Assembly: GCA_017961765.1 (NCBI GenBank)
Contig: JAGCWQ010000092.1
Coordinates: 1 to 61,977, forward strand
Direction of reading: 5' to 3'
DNA: 61,977 nt
Origin: Paludibacteraceae bacterium
GTDB lineage: Bacteria > Bacteroidota > Bacteroidia > Bacteroidales > Paludibacteraceae
Part shown: positions 8,871 through 15,994 of the stretch, in pieces
Layout: every line of letters begins with the position of its first letter
Numbering within the stretch: the stretch's first letter is position 1
Made by a program: the position numbers and the translations under genes
The notes under the pieces: generated by a model
What the model saw: the letters and a program-made list of their open reading frames with translations, nothing else
Told to the model about the DNA's origin: nothing
The model's database searches: none

Positions 8871-9435
8871 GGAAAAGTTCGGCTTCATTTGGCGTTCTTT
8901 GGAATGGTGTAATTCTACGTTATTTGGGGTCTTATATAGAAAGAAATTACGTTCGATCCCAGATCTTCTAAAAGATTGTTCGCAGCCGTTCTTAATTAGG
9001 AAAGCAACGGAAAAGGATGTGGAATCAATGGCTCTTTTTTTTAAAGAGCAGCCAGATGAAGCGTTTGCTTTTTTCTCCCCTCATGGCTTTGATTCGGATT
9101 CTTTGTTGAAGGTGGTTGAAAACAAGGCATTTTTGGCTTATTTGGTATTGGATGGTTCTCAGGTGGTAGGTTATTTCTTTTTGCGCTGTTTCGTGAACGG
9201 GAAATGCTTTAGGGGGAAAATCGTTGATTATCGGTGGAGAAACAGAGGAATGGCTAAGCAGATGGGAATCGCAATGACTCGTATAGCTTCAACATTAGGA
9301 ATCAGAATGTTTGGAACTATCTCGCCTGACAATTATGCCTCTTTGGCTTCTTCAAAGGCTGTCAATCAGGTAAATATCATAAAAACATTGGGCAATGGAT
9401 ACTATTATATTGAGTATCTCCCATTGGAAAAATGA
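8842..9435 (+). CDS. GNAT-family N-acetyltransferase
   Basis: Residues from about 50 onward form a GNAT fold: FLIRKATEKDVESMALFF (beta1-alpha1), a central strand pair AFLAYLVLDGSQVVGYFFLR, and a degenerate acetyl-CoA loop in VDYRWRNRGMAKQMGIAM (around 126-143), which keeps the R-x-x-G-M/I-A pattern. The first 45 residues are extra and basic. Such enzymes acylate amines using acyl-CoA; in this setting an amino sugar is a likely acceptor, but that is inference. Its start lies inside the end of the nucleotidyltransferase gene. Downstream is a promoter for a different gene, so this is probably the end of the transcript. Confidence 0.75.
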   Translation: MLYEIAHLVKEKFGFIWRSLEWCNSTLFGVLYRKKLRSIPDLLKDCSQPFLIRKATEKDVESMALFFKEQPDEAFAFFSPHGFDSDSLLKVVENKAFLAYLVLDGSQVVGYFFLRCFVNGKCFRGKIVDYRWRNRGMAKQMGIAMTRIASTLGIRMFGTISPDNYASLASSKAVNQVNIIKTLGNGYYYIEYLPLEK

Positions 9436-9539
9436 ATTAAATATTTTTTGACGGGAGAATAGAGGTGGCGTTTTCACGTTGCCATATGCATTCTGAGTTT
9501 GATGATCCTTAGTAGGTATTCCCATGCCTCAGTGCGAGG

Positions 9540-9571
9540 TTTGTGAAATTTGATATAACGCCGTAACTTTG
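9540..9571 (+). promoter_or_regulatory. Bacteroidota-type promoter for the AAA/PD-(D/E)XK gene
   Basis: TTTG at 9540-9543 and TAACTTTG at 9564-9571 are separated by exactly 20 nt. This matches the -33 TTTG / -7 TAnnTTTG consensus known from Bacteroides. The start codon at 9595 lies 23 nt downstream, giving a short leader and independent expression of this gene. Confidence 0.75.
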
Positions 9572-9594
9572 GCAACGGAGATTTAGCATAGAAT

Positions 9595-11139
9595 ATGAAA
9601 TATCCCATCGGCATACAGAATTTCGAGAGTCTTATAAAGGACGGTTTCTTCTATGTGGACAAGACGGCCTTGGTGCATCGTTTGGTCACATCGGGTCGTT
9701 ACTATTTCTTGAGCCGTCCTCGCCGATTCGGGAAAAGCCTCTTGCTTTCGACCTTCCGGGCTTATTTCGAGGGGAAAAAGGAGTTGTTTGAGGGGTTGGC
9801 CATCTCAGAATTGGAGACGGAGTGGAAGCGTTATCCGATATTGTATCTGGACTTGAACGTGGGAGAGTATGACACGAAAGAGTCTTTGATTAACCGGTTG
9901 GAGAAGACACTCTTGGAATGGGAGCAATCTTATGGGGTGGAGTTGTCAGAGAGTCCGTCTGTAGCTCTTCGTTTTGAGAGTGTGATAAGAAATGTGTTCC
10001 GTGCTACTGGCGAGCGTGTCGTCATCCTGGTGGACGAATATGATAAGCCCTTGCTCCAGACGATAGGGAACCCGGCCTTGCAATCGGAGTTTCGGTCAAC
10101 GTTGAAGGCCTTCTACGGGAACTTGAAGAGTTGCGACGAGTATATCCGTTTTGCATTCCTAACAGGTGTGACGAAGTTTGGGAAGGTGAGCGTTTTCAGC
10201 GATTTGAACCATCTGTTCGACCTTTCTCTGGATAGGAGGTATGTGGATATATGTGGTCTTTCGGAGGTCGAGTTGCGAAGGGACTTCGATTCGGAAGTCG
10301 GGGAGTTGGCCAAGGCGAACGGCCTGACGAAGGAGGCTTGTTATGCCCGCTTGAAGCGAGACTTTGACGGATACCATTTCCAACCCGATACGATGGGTAT
10401 CTACAACCCGTTCAGTTTGTTAAGTACGTTGGCCAGTCGGCAGTTCAAGGACTACTGGTTCGAGACGGGGACGCCGACGTTCCTGGTGCACCAGCTGCAG
10501 AAGACGAACTACCCCTTGGAGGAGATGACCCGCGAGGAGTTGACGGCGGACACCTTGAACAGCATTGACATCATGGACGAGAACCCATTGCCGTTGCTCT
10601 TCCAAAGCGGGTATTTGACAATCAAGGACTATGATACGGAGTTTGGAACGTATACTTTGGGCTTCCCAAATCGTGAGGTGGAGGAGGGCTTCACGAAATT
10701 CCTCTATCCGTTCTATACGCCGAAGACGTTCAGCAAGAGTTCCTATTCCGTGCTTCAGTTCGTGAAGGATCTGAGGAGAGGCGATGCGGAGGGCTTCATG
10801 AAGCGTCTTTCTGCATTGTTCGCCGACGGGGACTATCGGATAGTGGGCGACAAGGAGATCTATTTCCAGAACACGCTCTACGTCTTCTTCAAACTGTTGG
10901 GCTTCTATGTGGAGGTGGAGCGCCACACGTCGGACGGACGCATGGACGTGCTGATGCAGACGCAGGACTACGTCTATATCTTGGAGTTGAAGGTGAACCA
11001 GACGGCGGCAGTCGCCCTCGCCCAGATAGAGGAGAAGGGGTATGCCCAACCGTTTACGACCGATCCTCGCAAGGTGTACAAGATAGGCATAAACTTCGAC
11101 TCCGAGAGTCGCAAGATAGACGACTGGAGGGTGGAGTGA
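9595..11139 (+). CDS. AAA-ATPase-like protein with C-terminal PD-(D/E)XK nuclease domain
   Basis: This 514-residue protein belongs to the AAA-ATPase_like plus PDDEXK_9 family, widespread and multicopy in Bacteroidota and of unknown biological role. The N-terminus begins with YPIGIQNFESLIKDG and YVDKTALV. The Walker A variant is RPRRFGKSLLL (around 41-51) and Walker B is VVILVDEYDKPLL (around 141-153). The C-terminal domain shows GRMDVLMQ and ILELKVN (around 448-465), the D...E-x-K core of the nuclease fold. The gene has its own promoter and is visibly richer in GC (many ACG, CTG, TTCGTG codons) than the genes around it. It therefore looks like a unit inserted into the polysaccharide cluster. 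A part in glycan synthesis is unlikely. Confidence 0.9.
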   Translation: MKYPIGIQNFESLIKDGFFYVDKTALVHRLVTSGRYYFLSRPRRFGKSLLLSTFRAYFEGKKELFEGLAISELETEWKRYPILYLDLNVGEYDTKESLINRLEKTLLEWEQSYGVELSESPSVALRFESVIRNVFRATGERVVILVDEYDKPLLQTIGNPALQSEFRSTLKAFYGNLKSCDEYIRFAFLTGVTKFGKVSVFSDLNHLFDLSLDRRYVDICGLSEVELRRDFDSEVGELAKANGLTKEACYARLKRDFDGYHFQPDTMGIYNPFSLLSTLASRQFKDYWFETGTPTFLVHQLQKTNYPLEEMTREELTADTLNSIDIMDENPLPLLFQSGYLTIKDYDTEFGTYTLGFPNREVEEGFTKFLYPFYTPKTFSKSSYSVLQFVKDLRRGDAEGFMKRLSALFADGDYRIVGDKEIYFQNTLYVFFKLLGFYVEVERHTSDGRMDVLMQTQDYVYILELKVNQTAAVALAQIEEKGYAQPFTTDPRKVYKIGINFDSESRKIDDWRVE

Positions 11140-11166
11140 ATTGGATAACATATAATCTGAAGGCAG

Positions 11167-11820
11167 ATGATACTGAAATATATATTTGATCGATTAGTCT
11201 CTTTTGTGGGCTTGTTGTTTTTGTGGCCATTGATAGTAGTTGTGGCCATCATGGTTAAGGTAAAGATGCCGGGAGGTCCTGCTTTTTTCACGCAACAGCG
11301 AGTTGGAAAGGATGGGGAACTTTTTACTTGCCATAAATTCCGAACGATGACGGTAAAACACAATGGTTCTACTGTTTCTGTGGCAGGAGATAGCCGTATT
11401 ACTCCGTTTGGTGCGAAATTGCGCCACTATAAAATCGATGAGTTGCCGGGATTGTGGGATGTCCTTATTGGAAACATGAGTTTCGTGGGACCTCGTCCTG
11501 ATGTGCCGGGTTATGCCGATAAATTGGAGGGTGAGGATCGGGATGTTTTGAAACTCCGTCCTGGCATTACGGGTCCGGCTACGCTTAAATATCGGTTGGA
11601 AGATGAGATGATTTCGGAATATGTCGCACAAAAACAGAAGGAGGGAGATTCTCGTCCTACTCAAGAGATAGCGGTGGAATATAACGATACGGTCATATAT
11701 CCTGACAAGGTTCGTCTTAACTGCTATTATTATCGGCATTATAGCTTTTTCAAGGATATTGAGATGATTTTTGCCACTGTCTTAGGTTGGAAAGTGAAGT
11801 TCGCTGGCGAGGAGGTTTAA
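11167..11820 (+). CDS. Initiating sugar-phosphate transferase (PglC/WcaJ C-terminal type)
   Basis: This is a monotopic phosphoglycosyl transferase of 217 residues, the short PglC-like form. It would move a sugar-1-phosphate from a UDP-sugar to undecaprenyl phosphate, the first step of glycan assembly. It has one N-terminal re-entrant hydrophobic helix (about 5-30) with the usual P, then FFTQQRVGKDG, HKFRTM (around 59-64), IDELPGLWDVLIGNMSFVGPRPD (around 92-114), which holds the catalytic D-E pair, and the LRPGITGPA motif. The gene is followed by a DegT aminotransferase, often the maker of the amino sugar that this enzyme loads. A second initiating transferase lies at 37493-38092. Confidence 0.93.
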   Translation: MILKYIFDRLVSFVGLLFLWPLIVVVAIMVKVKMPGGPAFFTQQRVGKDGELFTCHKFRTMTVKHNGSTVSVAGDSRITPFGAKLRHYKIDELPGLWDVLIGNMSFVGPRPDVPGYADKLEGEDRDVLKLRPGITGPATLKYRLEDEMISEYVAQKQKEGDSRPTQEIAVEYNDTVIYPDKVRLNCYYYRHYSFFKDIEMIFATVLGWKVKFAGEEV

Positions 11821-11911
11821 AGTGACGGGAATGAGTGCAAATGGCGTCTTCGGGTTCATTGGGATAGGCAAATTTAATTTGCAGGTTATTTGATTTTATT
11901 ATAATATTGCG

Positions 11912-11941
11912 TAAACTGAAAAATCCATCGGAATCAGTTTA
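11912..11941. repeat. Perfect 8-bp inverted repeat upstream of DegT gene
   Basis: TAAACTGA at 11912-11919 and TCAGTTTA at 11934-11941 are perfect inverted copies with a 14-nt spacer. They sit 28 nt before the start codon at 11970, just upstream of TAACTTTC (11944-11951), which is one base off the TAnnTTTG box. It might be a binding site or a leader hairpin; the remaining 149-nt gap shows nothing else. Confidence 0.35.
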
Positions 11942-11969
11942 GATAACTTTCTTATATAGAGATAAAAAC

Positions 11970-13304
11970 ATGGAAAGAAAAACGATTTACCTTTGTCTGG
12001 CTCACATGTCGGAAGACGGGTTGGAGCAGAAATACGTGAAGGAGGCGTTCGATACGAATTGGGTAGTTCCATTGGGACCTAATGTGAATGCTTTTGAGGA
12101 GGAATTGCGCAAGTTCGTAACCGGCAATACGGAGAGTGAGATTCTCTCTCAGTCTCGTTGGCCGGAAGCATGGGAGAGTGCGTGGCATCTCAAGGAGAGC
12201 TTGAAAAACAAGCAGGTCGTTGCCCTTTCTGCAGGTACGGCAGCAGTCCATTTGGCTCTTATCGCATCGGGTGTGAAAGCAGGTGACGAGGTTTGTGTCC
12301 AGTCGTTTACTTTCTGTGCTTCCAGTCATCCGATTACTTATATCGGGGCTACGCCTGTCTTCATTGACTCGGAGCGCGACACGTGGAATATGGATCCGGA
12401 GCTTTTGGAGAAGGCTATATTAGACCGTAAGGCGAAGACGGGTAAATATCCTAAGGCTATCATTCCAGTGGCTCTTTATGGAATGCCGTACAACTGCGAT
12501 AGGATCATGGAAATTGCCAATAAGTACGATATCCCTGTAATTGAGGATGCGGCAGAAGGTTTCGGTTCTAAATATAAAGGACAGGTTTTGGGTACGTTCG
12601 GAAAATTCGGTGTCCTCTCGTTCAATGGTAACAAGATGATTACGACATCGGGAGGCGGTGCCCTCATTTGCGATGATGCGGAGAGCAAGAACAATGTGAT
12701 GTGGTATGCTACGCAGGCGAGGGATGCTTACCCTTATTACCAACATACAGCCATCGGTTATAATTACCGTATGAGTAATGTCTGTGCTGGAATCGGGCGT
12801 GGACAGATGAGTGTGGCGCAGGCTCATATCAATCACCATAAGCATGTGCATGCTCTTTATAAAGAGTTGTTTAAAGATGTGCAAGGTATAGAACTCAAGG
12901 AGGCTCCTAGTGCCGATTACGACTCCAATTATTGGTTGTGTACCATCACCATTGATCCTAAACTCAAGATTAAAGGGCAGGAGAATGCCTATAAGGAGGT
13001 CATCAAGACGGCTGTCGGTGGTGCGGCGGGTGTAATCCATGCTGTGGATGATCCGACGACCGATTGTCAACCTAACGAGAATGTAGAGGCTTTGCGTGTC
13101 TTCATGTTGGAGAAGAAAGTCGAGGCTCGTCCGGTATGGAAACCTATGCACAAACAACCGGTCTATGCCAATGCACCAGCATATGTAAATGGAGTGAGCG
13201 AGTCCATCTTCAAGGTGGGTATGTGCCTTCCTGCAGGTCCTTACGTGACGGACGATGATGTGAGGTATATCGTGGATTGCATCAAGGAGGCGATAGAGAA
13301 ATAG
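11970..13304 (+). CDS. DegT/DnrJ/EryC1/StrS-type sugar aminotransferase
   Basis: This PLP-dependent enzyme would transaminate a keto-sugar nucleotide, typically a UDP-4-keto sugar, using glutamate. Motifs in order are the N-terminal FDTNWVVPLGPNV, ALSAGTAAVHLAL (cofactor phosphate region), VIEDAAEGFGSKYKG, and the Schiff-base lysine in SFNGNKMITTSGGG. The C-terminal part contains VEARPVWKPMHKQPVY. At 444 residues it is about 45 longer than the paralogue at 36291. Extra sequence is visible before the ALSAGTA motif (residues about 50-78) and around 330-360. It follows the initiating transferase and precedes LicD. The assignment is firm; the exact substrate is not known. Confidence 0.92.
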   Translation: MERKTIYLCLAHMSEDGLEQKYVKEAFDTNWVVPLGPNVNAFEEELRKFVTGNTESEILSQSRWPEAWESAWHLKESLKNKQVVALSAGTAAVHLALIASGVKAGDEVCVQSFTFCASSHPITYIGATPVFIDSERDTWNMDPELLEKAILDRKAKTGKYPKAIIPVALYGMPYNCDRIMEIANKYDIPVIEDAAEGFGSKYKGQVLGTFGKFGVLSFNGNKMITTSGGGALICDDAESKNNVMWYATQARDAYPYYQHTAIGYNYRMSNVCAGIGRGQMSVAQAHINHHKHVHALYKELFKDVQGIELKEAPSADYDSNYWLCTITIDPKLKIKGQENAYKEVIKTAVGGAAGVIHAVDDPTTDCQPNENVEALRVFMLEKKVEARPVWKPMHKQPVYANAPAYVNGVSESIFKVGMCLPAGPYVTDDDVRYIVDCIKEAIEK

Positions 13305-13354
13305 GTCGTTAGAGGAATAGATATCAATAAAGGCATAACCTTGTTTGATAAAAG

Positions 13355-14047
13355 ATGAGAGGGGTACTTGTAAAAATAACGAAGAGATTGGGCTTATACC
13401 AAAAGTTTGTCCAATTGGATACGTATCTTCGGGAAAAGAAGATTCAAAAGGCATTTAAGAAGTATGGGCTGGAGACTTTGATCCAGGCGGACAGGGCTTT
13501 TAGGAGTTTCAATGCGGATATGTTCTTGGTATTCGGAACTCTATTAGGCGCTTATCGGGATAATGGTTTTATTGCCCATGATTTTGACTTAGATGTGGGT
13601 CTCTTGGCTTCTCAACGCCCCGATGACATTGCCGAGAGGATGGAGAAATTTGGATTTAGGAGAGTTCGGCAATTTTATGTCAAGGAAAGTGGTCGAGTTA
13701 CGGAGGAACAGTTTGAATACAAAGGAGTCCAGATAGATGTCTTCTATTATTTTGACATGAATCCAGATAAAGTGTATTGCTATGTGGCGCGCCGTCATGA
13801 AACAAAAGATTGGCGGGAGGCGAATAAAACGGATGGATTTCCTTCTGTACTTTTCCCTTGTGACAAGTGTGAGATGGAGGAGGTCGATTTCCTTGGCAGT
13901 AAAATAAAAGTGCCAGCTCTGAGGAAGTCTTGGCTGTCGGATATATATGGCGAGGATTTTATGACTCCGATTAAAAATTGGACGGCCGGTACAAGAAAAA
14001 CAGCTGTACTAAAGCATACAGAAAGGCTCTATCGGAAACAATGGTAA
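13355..14047 (+). CDS. LicD-family phosphotransferase (copy 1)
   Basis: LicD proteins transfer phosphocholine or another phospho-substituent from a CDP-linked donor to a surface glycan. This 230-residue copy shows the family core around residues 55-78: FGTLLGAYRDNGFI followed by H-D-F-D-L-D-V, whose aspartates bind metal. Later come GVQIDVFYYF and a C-terminal YGEDFMTP motif also typical of LicD. It closes the + strand cluster and is followed by a terminator. A clear paralogue of similar length lies on the opposite strand at 23253-23942. By eye they share about half their residues, including RRHETKDW and TDGFPSV blocks. The group transferred is unknown. Confidence 0.9.
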   Translation: MRGVLVKITKRLGLYQKFVQLDTYLREKKIQKAFKKYGLETLIQADRAFRSFNADMFLVFGTLLGAYRDNGFIAHDFDLDVGLLASQRPDDIAERMEKFGFRRVRQFYVKESGRVTEEQFEYKGVQIDVFYYFDMNPDKVYCYVARRHETKDWREANKTDGFPSVLFPCDKCEMEEVDFLGSKIKVPALRKSWLSDIYGEDFMTPIKNWTAGTRKTAVLKHTERLYRKQW

Positions 14048-14077
14048 TTGTTCCTTTCTGAGTATCATTTTATAGAG

Positions 14078-14111
14078 GGTTGAATTTCAAGTTGGAAGTT
14101 CAACCTTTTTT
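14078..14111 (+). terminator. Rho-independent terminator after LicD copy 1
   Basis: GGTTGAA (14078-14084) pairs with TTCAACC (14099-14105), and a run of six T follows. This ends the + strand polysaccharide operon just before the convergent gene that ends at 14138. Confidence 0.8.
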
Positions 14112-14137
14112 GTGTCTTAAGGGATTTTGAGTTGTTA

Positions 14138-14983
14138 TTATACTTGTAATTCCTTTTCATATTTATCTATTAGACCCTCTATCATGTCCTCTTTGCTTGT
14201 CACTTTCTTCCAATAGGAGCCGTTGATGGTATGAAGCCAACGTTTGTCGAAGATTTCGACTTGATCTTGGTGGCGTAGGCCTCCTTCTCGGAAGTTTTCC
14301 GTGTATTCTGTTGCAAATGTCAGTTGGCTTGGGTCTAATTCTGAATAAATAGTGTACCAATTACCTCCACCTGTGTCAAGATAGTTGTCTCTTGGCGTCA
14401 CAGGCATGAAATCCAATTTTTTGTCTTTTACAAAATCAAAGTGAAAGAAGAACATGATTGCCGATAGATACCATTCCTGACCTCTTTCTCTTTTTACACC
14501 ATATAGGGGCTGGTTCGTTAAGTAGTCCTTGATCCTCATATCCCTGACGGGAAATAAGTCGTGGTCTATGAATCCGAAATAGGAGGGTTGTCTTTGTCTG
14601 ACAATGTTCTTACATACCCAGTTCAGTGCTGCGGCATGGGAGTAGCTTGGACCAATTTTACCTAGATGGTTTTTGGGTAAACGAATGTAGGCTATTCCTT
14701 CTTCTTTGCATAAGGCTTGGATTTGCAGAGAAGCTTCCTTGTTCGTCGAATTGTCTGCTACAATGTATGTATAATTGTCTTTGATATGGGTTCGAATGTA
14801 TTTTATTTGATGCTTGATGATGGATTGATTGTTGAATGCAATAGTGATAAGGTCTAGGTGGTCTGTTGGAATAGCTTCGAGTGGTAAGTTGATTCTCGTA
14901 CAGCTAGGGATTCCATGCATACTATGCAAGAATTCCAAACTGCGAACTGCCAACCGAAATAATAGTCGTCTTGGAGAAATCAT
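14138..14983 (-). CDS. GT-A-like glycosyltransferase family protein
   Basis: This 281-residue protein looks like a glycosyltransferase of GT2-like fold. LDLITIAFNNQSIIKHQI is the first strand and helix, TYIVADNSTNKEA corresponds to the V-D-N/D-x-S nucleotide-binding turn, and FGFIDHDLFPV (around 145-155) provides a D-H-D in place of the usual DxD. DTGGGNWYTI and LRHQDQVEIFDKRWLH lie where the acceptor-binding and catalytic residues would be. It follows the GT2 gene at 15013 with only 29 nt between them, so both are probably in the yfhO transcript. Its target could be a cell-surface glycan or glycoprotein. No characterised homologue is recognised with certainty. Confidence 0.72.
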   Translation of the reverse strand: MISPRRLLFRLAVRSLEFLHSMHGIPSCTRINLPLEAIPTDHLDLITIAFNNQSIIKHQIKYIRTHIKDNYTYIVADNSTNKEASLQIQALCKEEGIAYIRLPKNHLGKIGPSYSHAAALNWVCKNIVRQRQPSYFGFIDHDLFPVRDMRIKDYLTNQPLYGVKRERGQEWYLSAIMFFFHFDFVKDKKLDFMPVTPRDNYLDTGGGNWYTIYSELDPSQLTFATEYTENFREGGLRHQDQVEIFDKRWLHTINGSYWKKVTSKEDMIEGLIDKYEKELQV

Positions 14984-15012
14984 GATTGTTTATGTTAGAA
15001 GTACAGCTATAC

Positions 15013-15927
15013 TTAAAAACCAAGAAGTCCTTTGGTCACGTTGTATCGAAATTGAATCAATTTAAAACCTTTCTTTGGCGAAAGAGCGAGCGTGTGGTAG
15101 GTACAAAGTACGAACGAAGCTGCCCATTTTATGCCTTCCATTATGAGACGTTTTAGGTACTTATAATTTGAGATGTTCTTTGTCCGGATTCGTTCACTTT
15201 TCCCGATTGAGTAAGTTAGTTTGTCGAAATACTCTTTCGTGAGTTTTTTCGGGGGAATGATGTGGTATAGAATGGCTGTCGGAAGATAAAAGAACCGCAT
15301 GTTGAGAGTTGTCATTTTGTCGAAAATGTCTTTCTCTTCCGCACCGACCAATCCGTCTCCTTTCCTTCCTAATTCCACATTGAAAAGTCCGACCTTGTCA
15401 AAAACGGATTTTCGGTAAGCCGCATTCCCTCCTCCAGGAAAGGCATGGGATGGAAATTCCTTCTGTTTGTCGCCTAAGTATAGTTTTCCTGTAATCAGTT
15501 GCCTGGTAAAGGTGGTTACCCAATCTGGTTCTTGAGTCTCATATTCAGGAAGAATAGGACCTCCGGCTGCCTCTATCTCTGGATGTGATTCGAAGAAATC
15601 GAGGTATGTTTGCAAGTAGGAATCGTTTACATAGGCGTCGTCATCCACGTACACCAATAAATTACCTTTTGACTCGATGATGCCTCGGTTGCGGGCATAG
15701 GAAAGTCCTTGCTCCTTTTCTATATAGTAGCGAAAGGTGACGGAAGGAAAGTCGGAACGGAATCTGTTGCATTCCTTTTCCGTGTTGTCTGTACAGTTGT
15801 TGTTTATCAGGACGATTTCGTAACGTTCGTTGGAGCATTTCCCTGTGGCAATGCTCTTCAAAACATTATAAATGTACTTCTCCCTATTGTATGTACATAT
15901 TATGACGGAAGCGAACAATCTTTCCAT
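15013..15927 (-). CDS. Glycosyltransferase family 2
   Basis: This 304-residue GT2 enzyme shows ASVIICTYNREKYI at the N-terminus, VLINNNCTDNT around residue 40, EQGLSYARNRGI, and the metal-binding VYVDDDAYV (around 92-100). The acceptor-side motif FPGGGNAAYRKSVF and VGAEEKD (around 195-203) supplies the E-D-type catalytic base. The C-terminal 60 residues are basic with a hydrophobic helix. It stands 67 nt after yfhO and 29 nt before the next transferase-like gene on the same strand. It may therefore work with YfhO on lipid-linked sugar transfer, which is inference from position. Confidence 0.88.
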   Translation of the reverse strand: MERLFASVIICTYNREKYIYNVLKSIATGKCSNERYEIVLINNNCTDNTEKECNRFRSDFPSVTFRYYIEKEQGLSYARNRGIIESKGNLLVYVDDDAYVNDSYLQTYLDFFESHPEIEAAGGPILPEYETQEPDWVTTFTRQLITGKLYLGDKQKEFPSHAFPGGGNAAYRKSVFDKVGLFNVELGRKGDGLVGAEEKDIFDKMTTLNMRFFYLPTAILYHIIPPKKLTKEYFDKLTYSIGKSERIRTKNISNYKYLKRLIMEGIKWAASFVLCTYHTLALSPKKGFKLIQFRYNVTKGLLGF

Positions 15928-15994
15928 AAAACATTATCTGTTTTGTTTCTTTCCTATTTTCTCAGCAATCCTTATGAAGATTCCATTGGAGTCG

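Noticed and set aside
9595-11139. Calling the AAA/PD-(D/E)XK gene a restriction or phage-defence enzyme.
   Set aside because: The fold is compatible, but no partner methylase or defence gene is nearby and the family has no settled role.
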